In this document: positions 12,036 to 24,216 of the stretch, one piece after another
Layout of the letters: every line of letters starts with the position of its first letter
How positions within the stretch are numbered: the stretch's first letter is position 1
Origin: Siphonodentalium dalli
Taxonomy: Eukaryota > Mollusca > Scaphopoda > Gadilida > Siphonodentaliidae
Direction of reading: 5' to 3'
Assembly: GCA_032622095.1 (NCBI GenBank)
Contig: CP136066.1
Location: 132,651,917-132,715,916 of the forward strand
Length of the DNA stretch: 64,000 nucleotides
Position numbers and translations under genes: made by a program
Notes under the pieces: generated by a model
Told to the model about the DNA's origin: nothing
Databases searched by the model: none
Seen by the model: only the letters and a program-made list of their open reading frames with translations

Positions 12036-12822
12036 AGAAAACAATAACTTTGAAATAAAGGGATATAATCATATAACAAGGCCCACGTGCATTTTCGCAT
12101 AATTTTTTAGAGTTATATCCCTTCGACCATAGCGCTCAACACCACACATTAAGGACCACATTCGGTTTCAAATTTCCATTTTATTTATTCATGAGGAATT
12201 GGTCATTTGTGAGACTATTTATTAGTGGTAATTGGTAGTTGGTAGCACCGTGAGACTTCAATGCACATAGTATACGGCAGCCCTGGGAATTAGCATCGAC
12301 AATGGGCAGTGCCGAGGCAAAAGCCGACGCGAAATGAATTTGCGTCAGCATTTTTTTAGCCGAGGAAAATAAATATAGACATGTTCAATTAGTTTGTGAA
12401 TTTGACGTTCGTTGAAGTGATAGTGATGCCATGATCCGTACGGCACATGTCCACAAAATAATTTTACTCGCAATTTGCACACATTGACACGATCAGCTAG
12501 TTTGGTCAATAAAAATCTGACATCGTAATGCGCCTCCAAGCAACCGGTTACGGTTGATAGAGCAAGCTGCACCAACTTGAAAGGAGGTCATTGTGCCAGT
12601 CGCATACGCGCGACATACCAATCATCTCACAACGTCGCCAACTAATGCTAGCGCTTTGATGTTTCCGACGAAGCATATCCAACTTGACAAGCACGTGCTC
12701 CGATGTTTTTTAACTTTTTCGACTGCGTATTTCCGGGAAGTTTGGGACTATTATACATTAATACTTGCTCTAACTTCCCTGTTTGTTGGGACCATATGAT
12801 GGGTTTCAACCTACATGGAGAA

Positions 12823-12933
12823 TATTATAACTTGAGACGGTATTACGATATTTTTATTTCAGACGATATTATTGACGATATCAAAATTAAAACCGGCTAT
12901 ACCCGATATATCGTCATATCGCCCAGCACTATT
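12823..12933 (-). mobile_element. Solo end of a second hAT-like element
   Basis: Read on the minus strand the segment begins TAGTGCTGGGCGATATGACG and continues with CGATATATCGGG-type words, a widespread hAT terminal style. No partner end was found within E2717, so it is a truncated relic; its target duplication cannot be shown. Confidence 0.5.
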
Positions 12934-12955
12934 CATTGGGGCTCGCCTGAATATG

Positions 12956-13077
12956 AAAAGCTGGCTACGAATGTGATCGCCATAGAAAAGCTGGCTACGA
13001 ATGTGATCGCCATAGAAAAGCTGGCTACATTTGTGATCGATTAAAAAACCTGGCTACGAATGTGGTCGGATCGCGGG
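12956..13077 (+). repeat. 30-bp tandem repeat, about 4 copies
   Basis: The unit contains AAAGCTGGCTACGAATGTG and ATCGCCATAG. The first two copies are identical, the third and fourth diverge. An apparent ORF end (KLATNVIAIE repeated) is a by-product of the 30-bp period. Confidence 0.85.
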
Positions 13078-13384
13078 CCTTGTGACAATGACCCCATCAG
13101 CGAAAGTTACATTAAGTAATGTTTTAAATATTTTTTTGGTATTTTTGATTTTGAGAAAAACAATGCCGATGGTGGCTAGCTGTCTTGAATTTAAAAATTG
13201 AATTTCCAATTCATGAGCACAGGCTATATAATCATATGCATAAAGCCATTCTTTAAGAGTTTTGGTGCTGATTCGTTACGACACGCGAGTCACGAGTGAC
13301 GTATACTATTTATAGATCCTGTTACCGGTGCAGTTAACAATACTTATAGTTTATCACTAACACAAATTTATAAACTAGTTATTC

Positions 13385-13399
13385 AGAGAGAGAGAGAGA

Positions 13400-13437
<38 letters not shown>
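13385..13437. repeat. (GA)n microsatellite
   Basis: About 53 bases of nearly pure GA dinucleotide with one interruption. Confidence 0.95.
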
Positions 13438-13441
<4 letters not shown>

Positions 13442-14476
13442 GTCCCCTTATGACCAATAATTGCAACCAGTAGCATTACAAAGTCAAGTAGTACATATAG
13501 GCCTACCGGTACATAACGAACATAAAACAAGAAGAAAAAAACAATACCACGTGGTCGTGCCATAAATAGAAATAAATTATATATGAAATATTTGTACAAA
13601 TTACCATTCAGTCAAATGAAGAATATCTTCTTGGGTAGTCGTCATTTTCATGAGATGATAACAGCAGACACAGAAAAATACAGAAATTTTCAGGAAAATG
13701 CACAAAACATCAGGATTAGATCTTCAAAAACGAGCATAGTATGACGCAAACATAAACTGATTTAAGTTTTATGGCGCCTAAGTTCGAAAACCGCACGCAC
13801 TTTCAAATATTTTTGAATTTCGCGGGCTTTAAATTTAGGTTTCGATTTTATTTCGTTCCGACTTTGTTATTCCGGAAAAATGGTTTTGTGCCATTTGTCA
13901 TTCAGATTCTAGAACGGGTGATGGAGGTATCGCAGATTTGTGTTCGTTGGTGAATTTACAATACATTACCGAAATAAAGTGAGGTTTTCGAAGAACTGGA
14001 AAAATATACCTATGGAATGTTGTAGATTGGCATCTAAGGTGTAAGAGGTACCAAAAGTTTTTAGTGAAAATATATTTTTTGTAGGAATACAGTTGAGTTC
14101 AAAATGGGTGGCAACAAATTCGTGTTTCGTTCCTTCCGTGACCTATGGTCCCGGGTGGTGGTTCTGCCAATAAAAGAGGGGTTTTGACCAAATTCCAAGC
14201 TCCTGTGAATACACATACGAACATTTATATTCTACTTGCGGCACATATTGGTGGTTTTATATTAATTTATAATCTGCTTTTGGGAACGATTAAGAACACA
14301 AACTGCCATCGGATACGAGACTTTTACTAAAATATTTTTATCAGATTTGAATTCACCCAACATGGTGTGCGAATTCAAAGTGTGCCAATTTAAAAGTCAA
14401 CGAAAAATAGTACTGCTCGAATTTAAATACGTGTAAGGTAATTAAATCATATTTCTCATATTGTGAGGGAAACATG

Positions 14477-14503
14477 TGTTGTTGTTGTTGTTGTTGTTGT
14501 TGT
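14477..14503. repeat. (GTT)n microsatellite
   Basis: About nine GTT triplets in a row. Confidence 0.9.
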
Positions 14504-14609
14504 AATGCTATAGCATACATTGGTTATGAAGGATAATGATTTTTTTTCTTCAAATTGATTGTTAGAAATTGAGATTTTTTGAAAATTCACGAATAGGGCA
14601 CCATCTTAA

Positions 14610-15103
14610 AGGTACGGTTGGCCTTGGCGGTGGGTATCCTGTGAAAATATTTCCACCCGTCAAAAACCGCCACAAACAGAAAGAACATCAAAATGTAGAC
14701 AGACTTTGTCCGTATACACATAAGAAATATCGCATAAACAGTATGTTATTGTCAAATGTTTGACCATTGTTATGTAAACAAAAGCATAAAAAGTTACTTT
14801 TCTGGTGTTTGTTTATATTATGATGGTAAACATAAAGAGCGTTCTTTGTTGGCGAATTCCTGATATGGAACTAATAAAGAGCGTTTATGCCATTTATGTG
14901 TGATTAGCCAGTAGCATTGTGCTGTCTTCTGTTACACAATCAGGCTCTTGCTTAGGTAAAATATAGTAGGTCTTTATGATAACATGCTGTTTACGTGATG
15001 ATCATGGTATATATGAACGAAACTGTATGCGTTTTAATGTTTTTCTGTTTACGGTGATTAGAACAAATATGAATATTTTCGACAACTAAGGCCTCATGTG
15101 CCT
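14610..15103. mobile_element. TTAA-site MITE, family M2, complete copy (494 bp fold-back)
   Basis: The left end AGGTACGGTTGGCCTTGG pairs imperfectly with the complement of the right end (AGGCACATGAGGCCTT). TTAA flanks both sides (14606-14609 and 15104-15107). Inverted similarity continues inward for ~150 bp: AAACAGAAAGAACATCAAAA and GCATAAACAGTATGTTA on the left have complements near 14975-15060. The long fold-back could form one hairpin. No ORF. Confidence 0.75.
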
Positions 15104-15301
15104 TTAATGCCAGTTTATAAAGTACAGTATAATAATGAGTTGTGTGGTAAAAAAAAGTCTACAAGTCATATTCATGTAAGAGTCTGTTAAATTGTTCGGT
15201 CGTGTAGAATTTGTTAATATTAGCATGCCAGGCTAAGGTGCTTATTGTTCATTGTGTTTTATTTTGAAATAATGTCATCCTATCCACATTGTATTGCTTA
15301 A

Positions 15302-15727
15302 AGATGCATAATCCGAATTAACACTCCCAAATTACTATTTCTTTGACCTCGGGGGTAAAAAGTATTTGATTTAAGTCGAGGACCACACACATCAAAGCTC
15401 AGAGCGATCAGATTTCCCGAGATATGTCATTTTTGGCAGCCTGGCAAATATTCTTCAAACCGACGGCCTTGGACCAAATTGTGGATGAAGATGGATAACT
15501 CTAAAATCAAGTGGCTTTGTGTGTTAGATATTTGACAAACCTGCGAAATTTCGTTGAACAAAATGTTGATAAATAACACGTTTTGAGCAATTTTAAACTA
15601 TAGTTTACTTTGGTTAGCATTATTTTTGGGCAATTTATAAATTTTTATAACAGAAGCGGCATTTCAAAAACTATTGTTGTTGTTAGAATATGATGATATG
15701 GGGACCATCGAATTGGATTGAGTACCT
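15302..15727 (+). mobile_element. TTAA-site MITE, family M1, copy 3 (426 bp)
   Basis: The left end is AGATGCATAATCCGAATTA and the right end is TTGGATTGAGTACCT, flanked by TTAA at 15298-15301 and 15728-15731. The ends are complementary at most positions. It shares internal words with copies 1, 2 and 4 (for example TCTAAAATCAAGTGGC). Confidence 0.82.
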
Positions 15728-15947
15728 TTAACATAGACGTGTTGTTGTTCCTTAAATGTTGGTCAGGGTTATCCAAATTGGGAGTGGAAATCATGTGTTC
15801 TTATGAAAAAGAAGACAGTTTCTCTGTCCACTCAATTATAATTATATTAGATTATTATACTAAACTAGCTGAAACAGGCTCCTTTTGTGATCCTTTATTC
15901 GGCGTCAGAGGGGATGTGGCCAATGTGTGTGCTTTGCGCACATTTGT

Positions 15948-16657
15948 ATACGCCCGTTTGAGAGAAAAAAAACGGTCGTATTATGTAAATGGGTTGTCTG
16001 TCCGTTGTCCGTCCATCCGTCGTCCGTCTGCTTTTGGTTTCCGGATGATAACTTTAGCTTGAATCGAGTGAACTGAACCAAATTTGGTATGTTAGTTTAC
16101 CACACCAAAATACAGATCAAGTTCGAATATGGGTTTCGTCCGCATGATTTTGACTGAGTTATGCCCCTTTTTCGACTTAGATTTTACCTGATTTGCGGTT
16201 TCCGGATGATAACTTTAGATTGAATCAAGTGAACTGAACCAATTTGGTATATTATTTTTCCACCCCAAAATACAGATCAAGTTCGAATATGTGTTTTGTC
16301 TGCATGATTTTGACTGAATTATGTCCCTTTTTCGACTTATATTTGCGGTTTCCGGATGATAACTTTATATTGAATCAAGTGAACTGAACCAAATTTAGTA
16401 TATTAGTTTACCACCCCAAAATACAGATCAAGTTCGAATATGGGTTTCGTCCGCATAATTTTGACTGAGTTATGCCCCTTTTTCGACTTAGTTTTTACCT
16501 GATATGCGGTTTCCAGATGATAACTTTAGATTGAATCGAGTGAACTGAACCAAATTTGGTATACAGATCAAGTTCAACTATGGGTTCTGTCTACATGCCC
16601 CACTCTACTCCAGAAACGGGCATATTATGCCATGCCCCGACGGCGTGCTCTTGTTTT
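15948..16657 (+). mobile_element. HINE-B, tandem-core element of a second family
   Basis: The 5' end TATACGCCCGTTT is complementary to AAACGGGCATA near 16614. A TCCGT-rich stretch (15999-16031) follows the leader. The core has four monomers marked by GGTTTCCGGATGATAAC near 16035, 16196, 16345 and 16506 (spacings ~150-161 bp) with GAACTGAACCAA and TTTTGACTGAGTTATG. The 3' end is GTGCTCTTGTTTT. This layout (subterminal inverted repeats, CCGT leader, ~155-bp core) parallels HINE-A and HINE-C. It is non-coding. Confidence 0.7.
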
Positions 16658-16717
16658 CTTAGACATAGCCTTTATTCGGCGGCGGCCACTTTGTTTGTGC
16701 ACATTTTGATCTTTTAA

Positions 16718-16892
16718 AGATACAGATGGCCTTCGTGACGGGTATTGCTGTTAAAATAGTCACATCCGTTAAAACCATAAACAGAAAGAATATTAAAATA
16801 TAGAAGACAGATTTTGTTCTTATACCAATCATAAATATCGCACAAATAGCATGTTATTGTCAAGATTGTATGTGTTAGTAAACAAAAGCCAT
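16718..16892 (+). mobile_element. TTAA-site MITE, family M2, truncated copy
   Basis: TTAA at 16714-16717 is followed by AGATACAGATGGCCTTCG. Then come CATAAACAGAAAGAA and GCATGTTATTGTCAA, aligning to the left half of the 14610 copy. The right half is absent. Confidence 0.65.
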
Positions 16893-17146
16893 ATTATTAT
16901 ACGGAACAGTACACGAAGAGTGTATGATGCGCAATACACTCAACACCGGGGAGACACCACAAATTGAACTTCGGTTAAAATTTCCACCATATTATTTACA
17001 TCATACCAATATAGTGTTCGCTAATCCTTGTCACTCATTCGATATTGAATGGGTCGCCTTGAATCACTCTCACAAAAACCAAAAAAACGCCACGCTGAGT
17101 GTTTTGCTTATCGCACATTCTTTACGTGCTGAGTATAAACAATTAA

Positions 17147-18709
17147 CCCTTTGAACCCGTAACACCGATATTTAGGTGCAAACGAACCGTGACTATATCC
17201 CGTAACACCGATATTTCGGTGCAGCGACGACATGATTCGGTAGCAAATTTATATATAGTATAACGAGCGTCTGACCCACTGATTTATATTTAAATTGCCC
17301 CCACATATGTCAGCGGCGCCCATGGTGCGTATGTAATGGTTGACCGCTAGTATCGGGTAGAAATATATGCGCATGCGCATAGCATATAATCTACAAAAAC
17401 ATACGATATTTTAAGCGAACTATGCCGCTATATTTACGGCATATAATTTCGTGTTCCCCGTGTGTGTACAGAACAGACGTAATTTAGACACACAATTTCA
17501 GTTTAAATTACCCTCGTGTATATTAACCAGTGTTCGTCTACATATGGGGAAGGGTCTATCGCATATGAAGTTGATTTATTCGCGCATGCGCAGACTAGCG
17601 CAATGACAAATAAATGGTTTATAACGTACTTATACACGACATACCCACTAATATATATATTTAAATTGGCCTATTGAAGTCAGCGCTGGCAAAGGTGTCT
17701 ATATGGATTGGCTGCCCGCTAGAAATGGCTAGGAAAAAATGCGCATGGGCGCAGACTATAATTCATTTTTTAAAATGCGTTTAAGTTAAATGTGGCGCTA
17801 TATATGACATTTTGTTGCATGTTTCACATGTTAGTATAGTAGACACAATCTAGACAGCTTACTTGAACAATGGGGCCACGATATGTTACGGGAAATTACG
17901 TTGTTTCTGGTCTCTGTAATATCAGTCTCTGTTGTGCCACATGCAGCAAAAAGTCTATCGCATATCAAGTTGACTTACTCGCGCATGGTCAGGTATATCT
18001 TAATTTCACATTAGGATATTGGTTGCATCGAAACGCAATTCGCTGATGTATAATTACAACGTTATAAGCTAGAATTCGTTTATCCTGCAAATTTCGGGTA
18101 GTTGCCTAGTAACCGTTTCTAAGGCGAGATCGGGTGGCAAAGTCTCCCGATCTTACAATGATCAGTGGTCCGTGCATGCATATATCATGCCTGCACAGTT
18201 TCAGGTATAGGTGTCCCCTTTCAACATAACCAACACCATGCGACCATACACTGTCTAAATTAAGGCAAAACATACCACTGAATGGTTAGTGCAATTATGT
18301 CATTCGATCAGTTGTGGTATTTGCTTAGCAACCGTTGCTACCCTTAAATGGGATATTTGGTTCACTATTCTGGTCGGGTATATCTCAAATTTCACGTTAG
18401 GGTAGTACCTGCATAAAAAAACGCAATCACTGAGGTTGAATTACGACGCTATAAGCTATATTTACATTTTCCAGTCAGTTCCGGGTAGTTGCCTAGCAAC
18501 CGTTACCAAGGAGTTGTCGCGAGGCAAAGTCTCGCGATCTTATAATGATCGCTGATCCATGGGGGACAAACCTGTAAAGTTTCAGACCGGTGTCGCAATT
18601 TGAACATAATCAACACCATGCTACTAGAAACTATCTAATTTAAGCGGACATACCACTGGGAGCCCCGGGTCAGGGTGTCGATCACTGTGGGGCGCCAGGG
18701 TTCAAAGGG
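17147..18709. mobile_element. piggyBac-type non-autonomous element (1563 bp)
   Basis: It is bounded by TTAA at 17143-17146 and 18710-18713. Each end reads TTAACCCTTTGAACCC outward-in, the CCC-T start expected for piggyBac ends. Near the left end CCCGTAACACCGATATTT occurs twice, 46 bp apart. A ~380-bp internal segment is duplicated (about 17985-18290 and 18370-18660). It contains two NRF1-like palindromes (17368-17379, 17581-17592) and an X-box-like GTTGCCTAGCAAC (18488-18500). No transposase ORF. Confidence 0.85.
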
Positions 18710-18713
18710 TTAA

Positions 18714-18878
18714 ACATTCTGATTAAAAACAATTAAATACATTTTATTTTAAATTAAATTATTTATATTTATTTTATAGATTGAACTCCTTGCTTCATTA
18801 AAAAAAGTTGTATTTTTTTAAAATAATTTTTTTTTTTAACTTTCTAAACTTAACTAAAATATGGACAGACAGATCTAC
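18714..18878. other. AT-rich spacer
   Basis: Almost pure A/T, with no feature recognised. It separates the piggyBac element from the first Helitron. Confidence 0.6.
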
Positions 18879-19650
18879 TCTATCTATTATATATTTTTGG
18901 AAGATCTGTGTGTCTGTGTGTGTGTGTGTGTGATCGCGATGGACTCGAAAACGACCGAGCCGATTTCGATGAAACTTGGTATGTGGGGGTATTTTCGGCC
19001 GGGGGGTGGCATGGGCCTATCAATTTTCAGATCCGAGGTCAACTTTTCACGTGCCGCGGTCAAATCTGTTTTTACGCTGTGTTACGGGACTTTCATTTGA
19101 GTTCGGTGCTTACAAATCGATTCGAAACAGCGCGAATAATAAAATGCCAGTCATAATAATGACACTGTGTGAATCTTTCGTGTTTCCTCTTTCCAACGAT
19201 ATATAATGCGTATGTATCCGTTTTAGTTATCTGCCTCGATTATCAAGAAGAAGTGGTACTATCTTCCATCAGGATAAAAACAATGCGTAACTTCTATGAC
19301 GTCGTTAGAGTTCATAACGTTAGATCACGTTAACGCTTAACCGGCCGATGCATTTGACTGTTTCAGACGTCTTGGCGATATCTCGGGCACCGATGGTAAT
19401 TTATCTTTACGTTGAAACTTGATAATTAATGAGCGTGTGTATATGAGGCGCGTTTATATACTTGAGTGGAAATCAAATCGGGTTAAAAGGTCAAATCGGG
19501 TAAAACCGGATGGATTTCGACGGGTACTTTTGTCGGGTACTTTTGTTCGGGCAGTGTTTTGGACGGGTCAAATCGTTACCCCACTTGACCTTGGCCTTCA
19601 AAATAGACAATTCAAGGTCAAACCCCGGACGAAGTCGGGTCACCTTCTAG
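18879..19650 (+). mobile_element. Helitron family H1, copy a
   Basis: It starts TCTATCTATTATATATTTT, then a TG-dinucleotide leader and GATTTCGATGAAACTTGG. It ends with the hairpin CCCGGACGAAGTCGGG, then TCACCTT and CTAG at 19647-19650. A 5' TC, a 3' hairpin ~7-10 bases before CTRR and no target duplication are the canonical Helitron signature. No Rep/helicase is encoded. Confidence 0.8.
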
Positions 19651-20504
19651 TCTATTATATATTTTGGAAGATCTGTCTGCATGTGTGTGTGTGTATCTGT
19701 GTGTCTGTGTGTTCGCGATGAACTCGAAAACGGCCGACCCGATTTCGATGAAACTTCGTATGTGAGGATTCTATCGGTCGGGAAGTGGCATGGGCATATT
19801 AATTTTCAGATCCGAGGTCAACTTTTCACGTGCCGAGGTCAAATCTGTTTTTACGCTGTGTTAAGGGACTTTCATTTGAGTTCGGTGCTTACAAATCGAT
19901 TCGAAACAGCGCGAATAATAAAATGCCAGTCATAATAATGACACTGTGAGAATCTTTCGTGTTTCCTCTTTCCAACGATATATAAATCGTATGTATCCGT
20001 TTTAGTTATCTGCCTCAATTATCAAGAAGAAGTGGTACTATCTTCCATCAGGATAAAAACAATGCGTAACTTCTATGACGTCGTTAGAGGTCATAACGTT
20101 AGATCACGTTAACGCTTAACCGACCGATGCATTTGACTGTTTCAGACGTCTTGGCGATATCTCGGGCACCGATGGTAATTTATCTTTACGTTGAAGCTTT
20201 ATAATTAATGAGCGTGTGTATATGAGGCGCGTTTATATACTTTAGTGGAAATTAAATCGGGTAAAACTGGCGGATTTTTACGGACGAAATTTGATACATA
20301 GGGTATCTCGGTATCCGCTGGGCCGATTTCCCGGTATCCGCTGGACCAATTTCCACCATTTTTGGGGTGTTGGTGTTGGAAAACTGCCAGACGGATTTTG
20401 ACGAAATTTGATACTTAGGGGTCAAATCGTGACCCCACCTGACCTTGACCTTCAAAATGGTCAATTCAATGTCAAAGCCCGGACGAAGTCGGGTCACCTT
20501 CTAG
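19651..20504 (+). mobile_element. Helitron family H1, copy b
   Basis: It begins TCTATTATATATTTTGG directly after the CTAG of copy a and ends with the same GACGAAGTCGGG hairpin and CTAG (20501-20504). It is nearly identical to 23298-24151. Confidence 0.82.
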
Positions 20505-20534
20505 TCTATCTATACTATATATTTTGAGACTTCG

Positions 20535-20567
<33 letters not shown>

Positions 20568-21387
20568 ACTTCATAGAATCCAAAACGCGTGTACAGATTG
20601 AGATCAAATTTCGTATGTAAGTGTAAAATCCCACCGACACCGCCGTAGTCGTGTTTTCGAGAAGCTCCGAGCACCCTTTATCCACTCCCAAATCACCGCA
20701 AAGGCACGGCGGGGGGGTTAAGGCAATAACGCTCTTTATATATACCTTATACGGAGGTTTTAACAATCAACGCTCTTTATTGCAATGGACGTGGCTAAAC
20801 GATACCCCATGCGTCCGATGCGGATTCCAATGGACGTGGCTAAACGACTGACCCCATGCGTCCGAAATACGGATGCGGACGAAATGCAACTAAAAAGGCA
20901 GAATTGATCTAAGAGCTCGAAATATTATGCAGAGGGATTTCACGACGGGATTAATTGACTGTCCGCTCTGAAGTTTAGGACGGGGAGGACGGGTACCATG
21001 AATTAACTCATTGAAAAACAAAGAATGCGTTATCTCGCAAACGGGTGGAGCTATCGACTTGAAATTTGCTATGTGAATGTATCTTGCACGGATACAAATT
21101 TTACCGGGTGGCCGAGTCCGTGCGACGCCAGCTTCGCGCATGCGCAGACGAGATCTCGGAAACCGGTGGAGCTATCGACTTGAAATTTGGTATGTGAATG
21201 TATCTTGCCCCGGGTACGAATTTTATCGGGTCGCCGAGCCCGTGCGACGCAAGCTTCGCGCATGCGCAGACCAGATCTCTGAAACGGGTGGAGCTATCGA
21301 CTTGAAATTTGGTTAAATTAAAAAAATGTCATGTTTCTGAAACAAAGCCATGAGACGAATGCCGCCAGTGGCGGGCTAACCTGCTAG
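20505..21387 (+). mobile_element. Helitron family H2, copy a
   Basis: It begins TCTATCTATACTATATATTT, GAGACTTCGTATATA and a TG leader. The interior has two ~122-bp units (GAGCTATCGACTTGAAATTT) that carry NRF1-like sites at 21135-21146 and 21257-21268. The 3' end is the hairpin CCGCC-AGT-GGCGG, GCTAACCTG, then CTAG at 21384-21387. Confidence 0.82.
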
Positions 21388-22750
21388 TACTATATATTTT
21401 GAGACTTCGTATATATATATGTATGTGTGTACTTCATAGAATCCAAAACGTGTGTAAAGATTGAGCTCAAACTTCCTATGTAAGTGTCAAATCCCACCGA
21501 CACGACCGTGGTCGCGGTTTAGAGAAGCTCAGAGCACCCGTTCTCCAATCTCAAATCACCGCAAAGGCACGGCGGGGGTTAATCAAGTGATTATTTAATG
21601 AGCGTTTGTTTTTGACGCATCTCTATAAAGAGCGTCTGTTTCCCATTCAACGTTATTCGCATCTGCAGAGTTATACGGTAAAATTGACTGCATTTCCTAT
21701 GCGGGGAGATTTATTGGATGTAGTACTCTTACAACATCATTGTTATAGTATGTATGACACTTAGGTCAGGGCTTGGGGGGGGGGGTAGTTATAGGCATAA
21801 TGCTTCTCAGAAATCCCGGTTACAAACCAACACTCACAATTTCGTATTTACGCAAACGTTATCGCTCGAAAGCAGAGAGAAAGTGCTTTCCTATTTTTAG
21901 AACGCAACACATGTTTACGTCGCGTTGGGGTTCACCACGGGGACTATTGACCAACACTCACAATTTCGTCTTTTGCATCAGATACCAACACCTCGACCGA
22001 TCGGATATATGTGTGTATGTGTGTATATATGTGGGTACTTCATAGAATCGAAAACGCGTGTAGGAACGGGCATCCCCACGGCAATGTCGGCTTATAAGAC
22101 ATCTTTACTACACATGACAGCCGATGGACAATTGGTCTCTATATATGTACCAAAATTACGCCGCGTTGGTGACTGGGAAATTCCAGGGAATGCCGATTGA
22201 GCTCAAACTTGCTACCTACGGGAAGTGTCATATATATGAGTGTGTCCTTTATAGACTCGAACCGATTGAGCTCAAACTTGCTAAATATTGACTGGGAAAT
22301 TACAGGGAATGCCGATTGAGCTCAAAATTGCTACCTACGGGAAGTGTCATATATATGTGTGTGTGTCCTTTATAGACTCGAACCGATTGAGCTCAAACTT
22401 GCTAAATACGGGAAGTGTCATGGACGGGTTCATTGAAAAACTAAAAAAAATCGGGTAAAATTGAAAAACAAAATTAAAAAGGCACAATTAACTCCTTGAA
22501 AAACAAAACAAAATCGGGTAAAATTTAAAAACAAAAAATTAAATTAAAAAATTAAAAAGGCACAATTAACTCATTGAAAAACAAAAAAATTAACTCATTG
22601 AAAAACAAAAAATTAAATTAAAATTGTCATGTTTCTGACTATTGCCGAAATTTGGTGCAAATGCAGCACAAGTGTCTCGGAACCTGTTGCAATTGCTTTT
22701 TCGAACAAAGCCATGGGACGAATGCCGCCAGTGGCGGCCTAACCTGCTAG
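21388..22750 (+). mobile_element. Helitron family H2, copy b
   Basis: It begins TACTATATATTTTGAGACTT immediately after the previous CTAG. The interior lacks the 122-bp units but has repeats of GATTGAGCTCAAACTTGCTA and an A-rich stretch. It ends CCGCCAGTGGCGG plus CTAG (22747-22750). Confidence 0.78.
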
Positions 22751-23297
22751 TCTATTATATATATTGGAAGATCTGTCTGTGTGTGTGTCTGTCTGTGTGC
22801 CGAGCCGATTTCGATGAAACTTGGTACGTGGGGGTATTTCCGGCCGGGGACTGGCATAGGCCTATTAATTTGCCCGTGCGACGTGACCTTGACCTTGAAA
22901 TCGGGTAATTTCAAGGTCAAACGCCCGAATATCACGGGATTTCGATGAAACTTGGTATGTGAGGATATTATCGGCCGGGGAGTGGCATAAACCTATTCAT
23001 TTGCCCGTGCGACATGACCTTGACCTTGAAATCGGGTAAATTCAAGGTCAAACGCCCGAATATCACGGGATTTCGATGAAACTTGGTATGTGGGGGTACT
23101 TTCGTATGGGGAGTCTCATAGGCATATTCATTTGCCCGTGCGACGTGACATTGACCTTCAAAATGATCAATTCAAGGTCAAATCGGGTAAAACCAAATGG
23201 CTTTCGACGGACACGTTTGTCGTTACCCCACTTGACCTTGGCCTTCAAAATAGACAATTCAAGGTCAAACCCCGGACGAAGTCGGGTCACCTTCTAG
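22751..23297 (+). mobile_element. Helitron family H1, copy c
   Basis: It begins TCTATTATATATATTGG directly after CTAG. The interior holds three ~131-bp units marked GATTTCGATGAAACTTGG (about 22807, 22938, 23070). TCAAGGTCA occurs at 22911, 23042, 23172 and 23259. It ends with hairpin plus CTAG (23294-23297). The tandem-duplication breakpoint (about 23221) lies inside it. Confidence 0.8.
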
Positions 23298-24151
23298 TCT
23301 ATTATATATTTGGGAAGATCTGTCTGCATGTGTGTGTGTGTATCTGTGTGTCTGTGTGTTCGCGATGAACTCGAAAACGGCCGACCCGATTTCGATGAAA
23401 CTTCGTATGTGAGGATACTATCGGTCGGGAAGTGGCATGGGCATATTAATTTTCAGATCCGAGGTCAACTTTTCACGTGCCGAGGTCAAATCTGTTTTTA
23501 CGCTGTGTTAAGGGACTTTCATTTGAGTTCGGTGCTTACAAATCGATTCGAAACAGCGCGAATAATAAAATGCCAGTCATAATAATGACACTGTGAGAAT
23601 CTTTCGTGTTTCCTCTTTCCAACGATATATAAATCGTATGTATCCGTTTTAGTTATCTGCCTCAATTATCAAGAAGAAGTGGTACTATCTTCCATCAGGA
23701 TAAAAACAATGCGTAACTTCTATGACGTCGTTAGAGGTCATAACGTTAGATCACGTTAACGCTTAACCGACCGATGCATTTGACTGTTTCAGACGTCTTG
23801 GCGATATCTCGGGCACCGATGGTAATTTATCTTTACGTTGAAGCTTTATAATTAATGAGCGTGTGTATATGAGGCGCGTTTATATACTTTAGTGGAAATT
23901 AAATCGGGTAAAACTGGCGGATTTTTACGGACGAAATTTGATACATAGGGTATCTCGGTATCCGCTGGGCCGATTTCCCGGTATCCGCTGGACCAATTTC
24001 CACCATTTTTGGGGTGTTGGTGTTGGAAAACTGCCAGACGGATTTTGACGAAATTTGATACTTAGGGGTCAAATCGTGACCCCACCTGACCTTGACCTTC
24101 AAAATGGTCAATTCAATGTCAAAGCCCGGACGAAGTCGGGTCACCTTCTAG
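23298..24151 (+). mobile_element. Helitron family H1, copy d
   Basis: Second-copy counterpart of 19651-20504, with the same start and the same terminal hairpin and CTAG. Confidence 0.82.
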
Positions 24152-24181
24152 TCTATCTATACTATATATTTTGAGACTTCG

Positions 24182-24216
<35 letters not shown>

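Larger units (their letters stand above)
11491..14207. mobile_element. Long-TIR element E2717 with 306-bp inverted repeats
   Basis: The arms 11491-11796 and 13902-14207 are both 306 bp and, by eye, differ at about one position. The termini are CACAGGAGCTTGG. A direct AATACAC lies immediately outside (11484-11490 and 14208-14214), a 7-bp target duplication. The interior (2.1 kb) holds a stray HINE-A monomer, the end of a different hAT-like element, a 30-bp tandem repeat and a GA microsatellite, but no transposase ORF. The near-identity of the arms means a recent insertion or arm homogenisation. A 7-8 bp duplication with CA ends is compatible with P or hAT groups; not assigned. Confidence 0.85.
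19575..23221 (+). repeat. Tandem segmental duplication, first unit (~3.65 kb)
   Basis: This unit covers an H1 tail, H1-H2-H2 and most of an H1. It is repeated at 23222-26874 with offsets of 3647-3652 bp along its length and only scattered differences, mainly microsatellite lengths and rare substitutions. Confidence 0.93.

Noticed and set aside
18907-18932. TG-dinucleotide tracts repeated throughout the Helitron region as independent microsatellites
   Set aside because: They are part of the Helitron 5' leader in every copy, so they are not separate events.
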